DNA of 64,000 nt, taken from Streptomyces sp. KL109B. GTDB taxonomy: Bacteria; Actinomycetota; Actinomycetes; Streptomycetales; Streptomycetaceae. Shown one piece after another: positions 33,446 through 42,272 of the stretch (positions are counted from its first letter, which is position 1; each line of letters opens with the position of its first letter). The stretch lies in NCBI RefSeq assembly GCF_030766935.1, contig NZ_JASERL010000004.1, positions 496,001 to 560,000 on the forward strand. The letters run 5' to 3'. A program made the position numbers and the translations under genes. The notes beneath the pieces were generated by a model. The model did not search any database and was not told the DNA's origin. It saw only the letters and a list, made by a program, of their open reading frames with translations.

Positions 33446-34057
33446 TCAGCGCCTCGTCTGCGTATCGGCCGACCTGCGGCGGCGCACGCTGCGTACGGCC
33501 ACGGCGACGGCGGCGACCGCGGCGAGGCCGAGGCCGATGAGGGCGTGCCGGGTGCCGGGGCCCTCGCTGGGGGCGGCGGCCGGGGCCTGGTGGGCGGCGA
33601 GGGCCTGCCGCTCGTGGGCGGTGCCGCCGCCGCCCGCGTGCACGGGGGCGGTCGGGGACGGGGTGGGTGAGGCGGAGGCGGCGGCGCCGTCGAGGACGCG
33701 GAGGGTGCCCTTGACCTTGGCCTCGACTCCGTCGCAGGTCACCGAGACCGGGTAGGCGCCGGGCGTGGTGGAGGAGGTGACGCGGGCCTCCGCGAAGAGG
33801 GTGGGCTCGTCGGCGGAGGGCGCGAGTTCGGCGGGGGCCACGAAGGCGGTGGAGCGGGCGCTGCCCGTGGCGCCCTCGCAGCCGGACACCCTCAGGTCGA
33901 CCTCGGTGCCCGCGGGGGCGGCGGCCGGGGTGACCGTGACGGACCCTCCGGAGGAACCCCCTGGGCCTGCCGTGTCCGCCGCGTCCGCGGCGCCGACCGG
34001 TGCGGCCGCCAGGACGACGACCCCCGTGACACTGACAGCGAGCACACCTGCACGCAT
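33446..34057 (-). CDS. Exported protein with C-terminal membrane anchor
   Basis: A 203-residue protein. The signal peptide (MRAGVLAVSVTGVVVLAAAPVGA) is followed by a beta-rich Ig-like domain (about 35-130) with two cysteines (SGCEGAT, VTCDG) that could form a disulphide, a Ser/Pro/Thr/Ala linker, and a C-terminal membrane helix with an Arg-rich tail (VRSVRRRRS). No LPxTG or LAxTG motif is visible before the helix. I chose ATG 34057, with GAGGAGG upstream, over 34105. It is first in an operon with the class F sortase. Confidence 0.75.
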   Translation of the reverse strand: MRAGVLAVSVTGVVVLAAAPVGAADAADTAGPGGSSGGSVTVTPAAAPAGTEVDLRVSGCEGATGSARSTAFVAPAELAPSADEPTLFAEARVTSSTTPGAYPVSVTCDGVEAKVKGTLRVLDGAAASASPTPSPTAPVHAGGGGTAHERQALAAHQAPAAAPSEGPGTRHALIGLGLAAVAAVAVAVRSVRRRRSADTQTRR

Positions 34058-34160
34058 CGTGAACCTCCTCTTAGGCAGGGTCACGCTTCGGGTCGCGTTC
34101 CGCATCCTGAGAGCCAGCCGCCTCAGGGGTCCCGTGCGTGCATACGATGGCGGTCAGTCG

Positions 34161-34225
34161 ATCGAGAGCCGTATCGAGCGCCGTATCGAGTGCGTATCGA
34201 GATCGAGTGCCGTATCGAGTGCCGA
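34161..34225 (+). repeat. 12-bp tandem repeats in the leader of the HAD gene
   Basis: Units of ATCGAG(A/C/T)GCCGT: five near-complete copies plus one six-base fragment in the middle. They run up to the ribosome-binding site of the next gene; ATACGAT just before them (34142-34148) may be the -10 box, so the repeats would be the whole 5' leader. Confidence 0.75.
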
Positions 34226-34238
34226 GGAGTCCGCACAC

Positions 34239-35018
34239 ATGGCAGAGCCCAAGCCCATCGAATCGTGGCTGACCGACATGGACGGGGTCCTCATGCACGA
34301 GGGGGTGCCGATCCCGGGGGCGGACGCCTTCATCAAGAAGCTGCGGGACTCCGGCAAGCCGTTCCTCGTCCTCACGAACAACTCGATGTACACGGCCCGT
34401 GACCTGCACGCCCGCCTCAACCGGATCGGCCTGGAAGTCCCCGTCGAGAACATCTGGACCTCCGCCCTCGCCACGGCCAGGTTCGTCGACAGCCAGCGGC
34501 CGAACGGCACGGCGTACGTGATCGGCGAAGCGGGTCTGACGACGGCGCTGCACGAGGAGGGCTACATCCTCAGCGACTCCGACCCGGACTTCGTGATCCT
34601 CGGCGAGACCCGTACGTACTCCTTCGAGTCGCTCACCAAGGCGATCCGGCTGATCAACGGCGGGGCCCGGTTCATCGCCACCAACCCCGACAACACCGGC
34701 CCCTCCACGGAGGGCGTGCTGCCCGCGACGGGCTCGGTGGCGGCGCTGATCACGAAGGCGACCGGCAAGGACCCGTACTTCGTGGGCAAGCCCAATCCGC
34801 TGATGATGCGGACCGGGCTCAACGCCATCGGGGCGCACTCCGAGTCCAGCGCCATGATCGGCGACCGGATGGACACGGACGTGCTCGCGGGCCTGGAGGC
34901 CGGGATGACCACGTATCTCGTGCTGACCGGGCTCACCGCGCAGTCGGACATCGACCGTTTCCCGTTCCGGCCGACCAAGGTGGTCGACTCGATCGCGGAC
35001 CTCGTCGACCTGGTCTGA
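34239..35018 (+). CDS. HAD-IIA (NagD-like) phosphatase
   Basis: A 259-residue cytosolic phosphatase. The HAD nucleophile motif is LTDMDGVLMHEG (near residue 10), motif II is LVLTNNSMYTARDL, and motif III/IV are VGKPNPLMMR and MIGDRMDTDVLAGLEAGM. Length and the C2a cap fit NagD/p-nitrophenylphosphatase relatives acting on small sugar or nucleotide phosphates. The start ATG 34239 has GAGGAG 10 bases upstream; the open frame further up is leader repeats. It is convergent with the phosphonate-type transporter operon; a shared role in phosphorus use is possible but not shown. Confidence 0.87.
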   Translation: MAEPKPIESWLTDMDGVLMHEGVPIPGADAFIKKLRDSGKPFLVLTNNSMYTARDLHARLNRIGLEVPVENIWTSALATARFVDSQRPNGTAYVIGEAGLTTALHEEGYILSDSDPDFVILGETRTYSFESLTKAIRLINGGARFIATNPDNTGPSTEGVLPATGSVAALITKATGKDPYFVGKPNPLMMRTGLNAIGAHSESSAMIGDRMDTDVLAGLEAGMTTYLVLTGLTAQSDIDRFPFRPTKVVDSIADLVDLV

Positions 35019-35046
35019 ACAACGTACGGCGGCGACCGGGGAGGGC

Positions 35047-36117
35047 TCAGCTGCCGGTCGCCGACTTCCAGTCGTCCACGTACGTCTGGAGGTTCTTCGC
35101 GACGTCGTTCCAGTCCGGCTCGAAGATCTGCACACCGTCCATGATCTTGGCGAGTGCGACGGCGTCGTCGTCGGTGGCCTGCACGTCGGCGCGCGGCGAG
35201 AAGCCGCCGCCGACGGAGCTGACCTCGCGCTGCTGCTTCGCGTCGAGCATGAAGTCGAGGAGCTTCTTGCCGTTGGCGGTGTGCGGGGCGTTCTTCACGA
35301 GGCCGCCCGCGTACGGCAGGGCGAAGGAGCTCGGCTTCCCCGATCCTCCGGAGCCCTTCTTCGGGAACCAGATGCCGAGGTTGGGCATGTCCTTGGACTG
35401 GGCGTAGTTCATCTGTACGTCGCCGTTGGCGGCGAGGAGTTCGCCCTTGTCGACCTTCGGGGAGAGCTTGCCGGTGGAGGCGGACGGGCCGACGTTGTTG
35501 GCCTGGAGCTTCTTCAGGTAGGCCATCGCCTGCTCCTTGCCGCCGAAGTCGTGCATGGCCTTGACCAGCAGGGCGGTGCCGTCGCCCGCGACACCGGGCG
35601 TGGAGTACTGGAGCTTGTTCTTGAACTTGGCGTCGAGGAGCTGCTCCCAGGTGGTGGGCGCGGTCTTCAGCTCCTTCTTGTTGTAGACGAAGCCGAAGTA
35701 GTTGTTCACGAGGGACGTCCAGGTGCCCTTCGCGGACTTGTCGGCGCCGTCGACCTGGTCCGAGCCCTTGGGCGTGTACTTCGTCAACAGGCCCTTGTCG
35801 TCGGCCTGTTGGATGAACGGGGGCAGGGTCACCAGGACGTCGGCCTGGGTGTTGACCTTCTCGCGGACGGCGCGCTGCACCATCTCGCCGGAGCCGCCCT
35901 CCACGTACTTGACCTTGATGCCGGTCTTCTTGGTGAAGTCCTTGAAGACCTTGTCGTACCAGCCGTCGCCGTTCTCGCCCTTGAGGCCGTCGGCGCTGTA
36001 GACGGTGACGACCTTGTCGTCGGAGGCGGCGGAGCTGCCGCCGCAGCCGGTGAGGGTCGCGGCGAGGGCGAGGCTGCCGGTGACGGCGGCGACGGTGGTG
36101 AGCGTGTTCTTGCGCAT
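35047..36117 (-). CDS. 2-Aminoethylphosphonate-type ABC substrate-binding lipoprotein
   Basis: A 356-residue lipoprotein: signal peptide with lipobox LTGCGG (Cys25), then a type-1 extracellular binding protein (VVTVYSADGLKGENGDGWYD, TKKTGIKVKYVEGGSGEMV, QADVLVTLPPFIQQ). This pattern is that of PhnS/iron(III)-type binders annotated for 2-aminoethylphosphonate. Binding of that compound is inferred from family and gene order. It is last in a five-gene minus-strand operon (gntR, ATPase, two permeases, binding protein). The start ATG 36117 is the only one at the signal peptide. Confidence 0.8.
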   Translation of the reverse strand: MRKNTLTTVAAVTGSLALAATLTGCGGSSAASDDKVVTVYSADGLKGENGDGWYDKVFKDFTKKTGIKVKYVEGGSGEMVQRAVREKVNTQADVLVTLPPFIQQADDKGLLTKYTPKGSDQVDGADKSAKGTWTSLVNNYFGFVYNKKELKTAPTTWEQLLDAKFKNKLQYSTPGVAGDGTALLVKAMHDFGGKEQAMAYLKKLQANNVGPSASTGKLSPKVDKGELLAANGDVQMNYAQSKDMPNLGIWFPKKGSGGSGKPSSFALPYAGGLVKNAPHTANGKKLLDFMLDAKQQREVSSVGGGFSPRADVQATDDDAVALAKIMDGVQIFEPDWNDVAKNLQTYVDDWKSATGS

Positions 36118-36149
36118 GGCGTGGTGAACTCCCGTAGTACGTGAATGAG

Positions 36150-36947
36150 TTAGCGGTACGAGGCCTTGGTGCGCAGCCGCGAGACGGCCAGCAGGACGAG
36201 CAGCGTGGCGGCCATCAGGACCACCGCGATCGCGGAGCCGGTGAACAGGGAGCCGCGGTCGGTGGTCGCGTAGATCTGCACCGGGAGCGGCATCCAGTCC
36301 GGCGGGTAGAGCATCATCGTGGCGCTCAACTCGCCCATGGACAGGGCGAAGCAGAGGCCCGCGGCGGCGTTCAGGGAGGGCAGGAGCAGCGGCAGCTTCA
36401 CCTTCCACAGGACGTACGCGGGCCGGGCGCCGAGGGAGGCCGCGGCCTGTTCGTACGCCGGGTCGAGGCGCTGGAGGGCGGCCGATACGGACTGGTAGGC
36501 GAAGGCGGTGACCAGGATCGTGTGGGCGATGATCACGATCCAGCGGGTGCCGTTGAGCAGCATCGGCGGCCGGCTGAACGCGACGAGGACGGCGAGGCCG
36601 ACGACCACGGACGGCACGGCGACCGGCAGCATGAACAGGGCGTCCATGACCCGGCGCCCGCGCTTCCTCAGCGCGGCGGCCGCGAGCGCGGCCCACCCTC
36701 CGGCGACCAGCGCGAGCACGCTCGCGGTGACGGCGGTGACCAGGCTCGTGGTCAGGGCGGTGAGGGAGTCGCCGCTGGTGGCGGCCTTGTAGTGGCCGCC
36801 GGTGAAGGCGGCGGGGAGGGCGCCCGACCAGTTCGTGGCGAAGGACGCCGCGAGCACGACGAGGAGGGGCAGGGCGAAGAGGGGCAGGAAGAGGACGAAG
36901 AAGAGCCCCCAGGTGGCCCACCTGCCGGCCTTGCTATGGACCAACAC
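36150..36947 (-). CDS. ABC permease (PhnV-like)
   Basis: A 265-residue membrane protein with six hydrophobic segments. The EAA loop is ALQRLDPAYEQAAASLGARPA. It is of the size and type of the second permease of 2-aminoethylphosphonate/thiamine importers. The start ATG 36947 overlaps the upstream permease gene by 14 bases, so translation is coupled. There is no ribosome site of note. Confidence 0.82.
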   Translation of the reverse strand: MLVHSKAGRWATWGLFFVLFLPLFALPLLVVLAASFATNWSGALPAAFTGGHYKAATSGDSLTALTTSLVTAVTASVLALVAGGWAALAAAALRKRGRRVMDALFMLPVAVPSVVVGLAVLVAFSRPPMLLNGTRWIVIIAHTILVTAFAYQSVSAALQRLDPAYEQAAASLGARPAYVLWKVKLPLLLPSLNAAAGLCFALSMGELSATMMLYPPDWMPLPVQIYATTDRGSLFTGSAIAVVLMAATLLVLLAVSRLRTKASYR

Positions 36948-37806
36948 GACGGCTCACCACCCGGTACAGGCCGTAAAGGCCCACGGACACAAGGACGTTG
37001 ACGACGGCGACGACGCAGGCGCCCGGGTAGTCGGACTCCAGGATCGCCTTGCTGTAGACGAGGGTCGGCAGCGTGGTGACGCCCTTGGCGCCGGTGAACA
37101 GGACGATGCCGAACTCGTTGAGGCACAGGACGAGGACGAGGCTGCCGCCGGCGGCGAGCGCGGGCAGCGCCTCCGGCAGGATCACCTGCCGCACGATCCG
37201 GGCGGGCCGCGCCCCGAGCGAGGCCGCGACCTCCAGCTGCCCCGTGTCGACCTGCGAGAACGCGGCGAGCAGCGGGCGCATCACGAACGGCGTGAAGTAC
37301 GTGATCTCGGCGAGCAGCACGCCCCACGGCGTGGCCAGGAACTGGAAGGGCCCGGTGGCGGAGCCGGTGACGTCCGTCCACAGCCCGTTGGCCATGCCCA
37401 CCTGCCCGTACACGAACAGCAGGGCGAGCGTGATCAGGAAGGACGGGAAGGACAGGAAGACATCGATGAACCGGGCGACGCCCTTCGCGCCGGGGAACGG
37501 CACGAACGCCACGATCAGCGCGAGCACGAACCCCAGGACGAGACACCCCACCGTCGACCCGACGGCGAGCCACACCGTCGTGCCGAGCGCCTCACGGAAC
37601 GCGGAGGACGCGAAGACATCGGCGTACGGCTTGAGGGAGGTGCCGCCGGTGTCGGGGGTGAGCGACTGCTGGACGACGAGGTAGAGCGGGTAGAGGAAGA
37701 CGACGGCGAGGGCGGCGACGGGCGGCAGGGCCCAGATCCAACCGCTGTTGGCCGTACGGGACTTGACGGCGCTCCGGCGGGGTGCGGAAAGGGCGGCGCT
37801 AGCCAT
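36934..37806 (-). CDS. ABC permease (PhnU-like)
   Basis: A 290-residue membrane protein, six segments, EAA loop FSQVDTGQLEVAASLGARPA. It forms a heterodimer with the next permease. The start ATG 37806 (MASAALSAPRR) overlaps the ATPase stop by eight bases; the longer frame upstream reads the ATPase gene out of phase and is not real. The N-terminal 22 residues are basic and cytoplasmic. Confidence 0.82.
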   Translation of the reverse strand: MASAALSAPRRSAVKSRTANSGWIWALPPVAALAVVFLYPLYLVVQQSLTPDTGGTSLKPYADVFASSAFREALGTTVWLAVGSTVGCLVLGFVLALIVAFVPFPGAKGVARFIDVFLSFPSFLITLALLFVYGQVGMANGLWTDVTGSATGPFQFLATPWGVLLAEITYFTPFVMRPLLAAFSQVDTGQLEVAASLGARPARIVRQVILPEALPALAAGGSLVLVLCLNEFGIVLFTGAKGVTTLPTLVYSKAILESDYPGACVVAVVNVLVSVGLYGLYRVVSRRVGP

Positions 37807-38920
37807 TGTCCTCACCCACCCCCGCGGAGAGCAGCACCGCGTCCTCCGGCGCGAAGTGGACCGTGACCCGCTCCCCCAGCGCCGGCGGCTCGCGCAGTTC
37901 GCGCACGTCGGCCTTGACGCGGTGGCCGTCGACATCGACGTAGAGGCGGTGGGTGGAGCCGCGCCACTGGACCTCGCGGACCTCTCCGGTCAGGGAGTTG
38001 GGGCCTTCGCCGAGGCCGACGAGGTGCGGGCGGACGCAGAGGGTGGCGGTGGAACCGGCCGCCGCGTCGCGCCGCTCCGGGACCCTCAGTTCGGTGGAGC
38101 CGAAGGAGACGGTGTCCTTGTCCCGCGAACCCACCTGTACGGGAAGGAGGTTGGCGTTGCCGACGAAGGAGGCGGTGAACTCGGTGCGGGGCCTGCGGTA
38201 CAGGTCCTGCGGAGTGCCGACGTCCTGGAGGCGGGCCTGGTCCATGACGGCTATTCGGTCGGCGAGGGTGAGCGCCTCGACCTGGTCGTGGGTGACGTAC
38301 AGGATCGAGACGTCGGGCAACTCGCGGTGCAGGCGCGCCAGTTCGGCGAGCATGCCGGAGCGCAGCGTCGCGTCGAGCGCGGACAGCGGCTCGTCGAGCA
38401 GCAGCACGCCGGGGCGGACGGCGAGGGCGCGGGCGATGGCGACGCGCTGCTGCTGGCCGCCGGAGAGCTCGCGAGGATAGCGCTTGGCGTAGGCGGCCAT
38501 GCCGGTCAGTTCGAGGGCCTCGGCGACGCGGGTGGGGATCTCGGTGCGCGGCACCTTCTGCGCGCGCATCCCGAAGGCGACGTTGTCCTCGACGCGCAGG
38601 TGCGGGAAGAGCGCGTAACTCTGCACGACCATGCCGATGCCGCGCCGGTGCGGCGGCAGGTCGGTGACGTCGCGCTCGCCGAGGAACACCCGCCCCGAGG
38701 TGGGTCGCACGAACCCGGCGACGGCGCGCAGCGCGGTGGTCTTCCCGGATCCGGAGGGCCCGAGCAGGGCCATCACCTCGCCGGGCTCGACGGTCAGGTC
38801 GAGGGAGTCGAGGGCGAGGGTGCCGGTGGTGTTGTTGCCGGTCTTGCTGGTGCTGCCGCCGTACGTGACCGAGACCCGGTCGAACCGGATGCCGCTCAGC
38901 TTCTGGTCGATGTCTCTCAC
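37799..38920 (-). CDS. ABC ATPase (PotA/PhnT-like)
   Basis: A 373-residue ATP-binding subunit with Walker A GPSGSGKTT, Q-loop VVQSYALFPHL, signature LSGGQQQR, Walker B LLLDEPLSALD, H-loop VTHDQVEA, and a C-terminal TOBE domain (about 285-365) as in spermidine, iron and phosphonate importers. The start GTG 38920 has AGGAG upstream; in-frame codons before it lack similarity. An insertion STSKTGNNTTG before the first strand is unusual for the family. Confidence 0.87.
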   Translation of the reverse strand: MRDIDQKLSGIRFDRVSVTYGGSTSKTGNNTTGTLALDSLDLTVEPGEVMALLGPSGSGKTTALRAVAGFVRPTSGRVFLGERDVTDLPPHRRGIGMVVQSYALFPHLRVEDNVAFGMRAQKVPRTEIPTRVAEALELTGMAAYAKRYPRELSGGQQQRVAIARALAVRPGVLLLDEPLSALDATLRSGMLAELARLHRELPDVSILYVTHDQVEALTLADRIAVMDQARLQDVGTPQDLYRRPRTEFTASFVGNANLLPVQVGSRDKDTVSFGSTELRVPERRDAAAGSTATLCVRPHLVGLGEGPNSLTGEVREVQWRGSTHRLYVDVDGHRVKADVRELREPPALGERVTVHFAPEDAVLLSAGVGEDNG

Positions 38921-39067
38921 GGCGGCAACACTCCTGGCGCCGGGTGTCCCTCGCGAAGCGGCCCGGCAACGGGACGGTGAACGGGCACCCAAGCTTGGCC
39001 CAGACCCGTTACCTTTCTGTTATGCGGGTGAAGCCGGGTTGCTCAACTCCTGGTGGGCGCTGGGGTG

Positions 39068-39835
39068 TTACCAGCCCTCCGCGCCCAAACGCGCGGTGAA
39101 CGAGAACCGGTCCCCCCGGTAAAGCGTCCGGACGCGCTCCAGGGCGCGGCGCCCGGTGTCGTACGAGATCCGGTGGATGAGCAGCATCGGCAGCGCGGGC
39201 GGCGTGCCGATCAGCAGGGCCTCGCGCGGGGTCGCGAGCACCGTCTCGATGCGCTCGTCGGCCGAGCCGAACTCGATGTCGAGGCGGTCGTGGACGTAGG
39301 CGTAGAACGAGGAGTCGGGGTCGAACTCGGCGTCGAGGCGCGGCATCCGGGCCACGGGAACGTACGTCGATTCGAGGCCGACGCGTTCGTCGTCGGCGAG
39401 CAGTACGCGCTCCATGTGCCAGACGGGTTCGCCGCGTTCGAGGCCGATCTCGGCGGCGAGGGCGGGCGGGCACGGGAAGCGTTCGAGGCCGATGAGGGTG
39501 CGTCCCGGGCGGCGGCCCTGGCGGCGGACGCCCTCCGTGTACGAGGCGAGGGAGAGCGGCTGGGCGAGTTTCGGTCCCGCGACGACGGTGCCGCGGCCCT
39601 GGCGTCGCAGCCGGCCTTCGAGCAGCAGCTCGCGCAGGGCCTGGCGGACGGTTTCGCGGGCGACTTCGTAGCGGAGGGCGAGTTCGCGTTCGGTGGGGAG
39701 AGGGTCTCCCTCGGTCAACTCCCGTAGGAGTGCGGCGATTTGGGCTTTCGCGGCGTAGTACTTCGGGATGCGCCCGTGCTCGGGGATGCCGTCGCGCACG
39801 GGGGCGCCGGGCGCCTGGTCGTTCGGGTAGTCCAC
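39068..39835 (-). CDS. GntR/HutC-family regulator
   Basis: A 255-residue repressor type. The winged helix (about 15-80: IPKYYAAKAQIAALL, LPTERELALRYEVARETVRQALREL) precedes a UTRA effector domain (about 90-250, from RQGRRPGRTLIGL to YRGDRFSF). It is first in the operon with the phosphonate-type transporter, 147 bp before its ATPase gene, and likely senses the imported compound or a metabolite. The start GTG 39835 lacks a clear ribosome site; an open frame upstream consists of Pro/Asn-rich low-complexity codons and is not counted. Confidence 0.85.
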   Translation of the reverse strand: MDYPNDQAPGAPVRDGIPEHGRIPKYYAAKAQIAALLRELTEGDPLPTERELALRYEVARETVRQALRELLLEGRLRRQGRGTVVAGPKLAQPLSLASYTEGVRRQGRRPGRTLIGLERFPCPPALAAEIGLERGEPVWHMERVLLADDERVGLESTYVPVARMPRLDAEFDPDSSFYAYVHDRLDIEFGSADERIETVLATPREALLIGTPPALPMLLIHRISYDTGRRALERVRTLYRGDRFSFTARLGAEGW

Positions 39836-39918
39836 CCGGGGATGTTCGCAGATGGGGGTGAACGTGGGGGTGGAGGCGGGGTTGAGGCGGGGGTTGAGGC
39901 AGGGGTGGAGGCCCGGGT

Positions 39919-40629
39919 TCAGCGTCCTGCGGTGCGGAGGCGGCGGGCTCCGACGACGAGCGTCGCGCCGGCGAGGAGGAGGGCGCCCGCCGTGATGCCC
40001 AGGGGCAGCAGGGCGCGGGGGCCCGTCCGGGCGAGTTCGTCGGCGAGGGTCGGGCCCGTGGGCTCCTCGATGGTGAACGGGTAGCCGTTCGACTCGCCGA
40101 CCCAGTCGCCGTCGTCGTCCCTGCGGCGGACCAGCGCGGCGCTGGCGGTGACGCGGTCGGGGCGGGTGCCGTCGGTGAACGCGAGGCGTACGTCGACGGT
40201 GACGGTGTCGCCCGCGCCGACCGAGAAGCCGGGGAATTCGCCGAACACGCCGATGTTCTCGCGGGCCTCGGTGCGCTCGAAGTCGACGGGGCGCCAGCGG
40301 GTGCCGTCGCGGAACTCCAGCTTGATGCGCTTCGGCGTCAGGCGCTTGGTCCGGTCGACGAGTACGAGGACCGGGTGGAGGTCGGCGCAACGGGTGGCGG
40401 TGGTGTTGGTGAGGTCGAGGGAGAAGCGGTGGGGGGCGGCGCCGGGGTGGTAGGTGGCGGGGCCCTCGTCGATACGGGTGTCGATGGGGAAGTCGCCGTG
40501 GGTGGCGGCGGAGCAGGCGCGGGTGCCGGTGTCTGCGACGGCTGGCGTGGGGGGTGTTGGCGCGAGGGTGAAGGCGGCGGTGGCGGCGGTGGCGGTGACG
40601 CCGAGGGTGAGTGGGCGGCGCAGTCGCAT
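39919..40629 (-). CDS. LAxTG surface protein (sortase E substrate candidate)
   Basis: A 236-residue exported protein. A signal peptide (ends near PAVADTG) is followed by a beta-sandwich-like domain (about 40-185) with a Cys pair (TRACSAAT, ATRCADLH), and the end of the protein is LARTG (205-210 region), a membrane helix and an Arg tail (GARRLRTAGR). LAxTG is the motif cut by class E sortases, one of which is encoded at 53126. It would be linked to peptidoglycan. ATG 40629 is the start at the signal peptide. Function of the domain is unknown; it is not obviously part of the transporter operon. Confidence 0.75.
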   Translation of the reverse strand: MRLRRPLTLGVTATAATAAFTLAPTPPTPAVADTGTRACSAATHGDFPIDTRIDEGPATYHPGAAPHRFSLDLTNTTATRCADLHPVLVLVDRTKRLTPKRIKLEFRDGTRWRPVDFERTEARENIGVFGEFPGFSVGAGDTVTVDVRLAFTDGTRPDRVTASAALVRRRDDDGDWVGESNGYPFTIEEPTGPTLADELARTGPRALLPLGITAGALLLAGATLVVGARRLRTAGR

Positions 40630-40753
40630 GGCGGGCCTTTACGGGTCGCGGAACGAATAGCCTCTCCGGCGGGGGTGGGGTGGGTTGTTGCGGCGCGCCG
40701 CGGTGTCCTCCGGTTTCCCTCGGTCGGCGCAACCGGTGCCGTGGTTGCGGCCT

Positions 40754-41041
40754 CGGGGCTCCGCCCCGGCCCCCGCGCCTCAAGCGCCGGCGGGGCTTGG
40801 ATGTGGTCGTTCGCCGCCGAGGCCGGAGAAGATCGGGGCGCTGCCCCGGACCCCGCGCCTCAAACGCCGGCGGGGCTTGGATGTGGTCGTTCGCCGCCGA
40901 GACTGAAAAAGATCGGGGCTCCGCCCCGGCCCCCGCGCCTCAAGCGCCAGCGGGGCTTGGATGTGGTCGTTCGCCGCCGAGGCCGGAAAAGATCGGGGCG
41001 CTGCCCCGGACCCCGCGCCTCAAGCGCCGGCGGGGCTTGAT
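40754..41041 (+). repeat. 80-bp tandem array of hairpin repeats, copies 10-13
   Basis: Four copies of the intergenic hairpin repeat start at 40754, 40834, 40914 and 40994, so the period is exactly 80 bases. The spacer TTGGATGTGGTCGTTCGCCG plus a GAGRCYG-AAGATCGGGG part is also repeated. Copies alternate between GGGGCTCCGCCCC and GGGGCGCTGCCCC at the first hairpin. Between 40630 and 41123 there is no gene. Confidence 0.9.
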
Positions 41042-41123
41042 TTGCCGAACCGGCGTTACAGACACGGGAGTCCGCCCCCCCCTGCCCGGGGCACGCGGCT
41101 TCCCCGCCCTCCCCCGGTACGGG

Positions 41124-42257
41124 TTACGAGCGGTGAGGGGTGGCGTGGCCGAAGACGGGGGCGAGGATCATGTGGGCGGCGCCTTCGACGGCCAAGGTGT
41201 CACCGCCGGGAGCCGCCCGGACGGGTATCGCGGGGCCACCGCCCTCACGCCGCGCGCGGGCCGCGACGACGTGGGCCACACCGCGTACGAAGCGATCCTC
41301 GTGCGCGGCCACCGTGCGCCCACCCAAGAGCACCGCGTCGATGTCGAGCAGGCTCACCAGATTCGCCGCGCCCTCGCCGAGCACCCGCGCCGCCTCGTCG
41401 AGCCCCTCGTCCGTGCCGGATGCGACCGCCGCGAGGCAGAGCGCCTCGATGCACCCCCGGTTGCCGCAACCGCACACCGGGCCGTCCAACTGGATCACCT
41501 GGTGGCCGAATTCGCCCGCACCGGTGCGTGCGCCGCGGTACAGGGCGCCGTCGAGGACGAGGCCCGCGCCGAGCCCCGTACCGAGGTGGAGGTAGGCGAA
41601 GGACTGCTCCCCCGCGCCCTCACCCGCACCCTCGCCCTCGCCCTCAAGTGCCAGCGCCAGCGCCGCCGCGTTCGTGTCCTTGTCGACGACGACCGGGAGG
41701 CCGAGGCGCTCCGCGAGGGCGTCGCGGAGGGGGAAGCCGTCCCACTGGGGGAAGCCCGTGACCCGGTGCAGTACGCCGCCCATGTGGTCGAGCGGGCCCG
41801 GTACCGCGACGCCCACGCCGAGCACGCTCTGGCCGCCGTCCGCGTCGAGCAGCGCGTCCACCTCGCAGGCCGCCGCCGCGAGCACCGCGTCGGAACCCGC
41901 CCCCAGGTCCAGCGGCGCCCGCCGCGCCGCGACCACCGCGCCTGACAGGTCGGCGAGCACGATGCGCAGCTCGTCGCGGTCCAGGTGCAGGCCGACCGCG
42001 TGCCCGGCCCCCGCGAGCAGCCGCAGGACCGTGCGCGGCTTGCCGCCCGTCGAGGCGCGGCGGCCGGCCTCCACGGCGAGGCCGTCGCCCCGCAGCCGCG
42101 CCGTGATCTTGCTGACGGCCTGCGGCGTGAGCCCGGTGCGCTCGGCGAGTTCGAGGCGGCTTATCCCCGTCTCCCCCGCCGTGCGCAGCAGATCGAGCAC
42201 GAGCGCCGCGTTGTGCCCGCGCAGGGCGCTCAGGTTCGCGCCCACGGTCGCCGCCAT
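41124..42257 (-). CDS. ROK-family regulator/sugar kinase-like protein
   Basis: A 377-residue protein. The N-terminal winged helix (about 10-70: HNAALVLDLLRTAGETGISRL, LTPQAVSKITARLRGDGL) precedes a ROK fold with the ATP/sugar-type motifs GVGVAVPGPLD, VDKDTNAAALALA, LHLGTGLGAGLVLDG, and the zinc site CGCGNRGCIEA. It is likely a sugar-responsive repressor. A run GEGEGAGEGAGE (about 190-202) is a low-complexity insertion from repeated GCCCTCGCCCTC-type DNA. The start ATG 42257 has GAGGAGG upstream. It is divergent from the Gfo/Idh oxidoreductase gene, its probable target. Confidence 0.87.
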   Translation of the reverse strand: MAATVGANLSALRGHNAALVLDLLRTAGETGISRLELAERTGLTPQAVSKITARLRGDGLAVEAGRRASTGGKPRTVLRLLAGAGHAVGLHLDRDELRIVLADLSGAVVAARRAPLDLGAGSDAVLAAAACEVDALLDADGGQSVLGVGVAVPGPLDHMGGVLHRVTGFPQWDGFPLRDALAERLGLPVVVDKDTNAAALALALEGEGEGAGEGAGEQSFAYLHLGTGLGAGLVLDGALYRGARTGAGEFGHQVIQLDGPVCGCGNRGCIEALCLAAVASGTDEGLDEAARVLGEGAANLVSLLDIDAVLLGGRTVAAHEDRFVRGVAHVVAARARREGGGPAIPVRAAPGGDTLAVEGAAHMILAPVFGHATPHRS

Positions 42258-42272
42258 GGTCCTCCTCACGTA

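Noticed and set aside
33765..34238. Long N-terminal extension of the HAD phosphatase
   Set aside because: It is antisense to the exported-protein gene and runs through the tandem repeats; the ribosome site and motif position fix ATG 34239.
40754..41041. CRISPR array
   Set aside because: The spacers are repeated too, the period is 80 bases with most of it conserved, and no cas genes are near; it is an amplified hairpin repeat.
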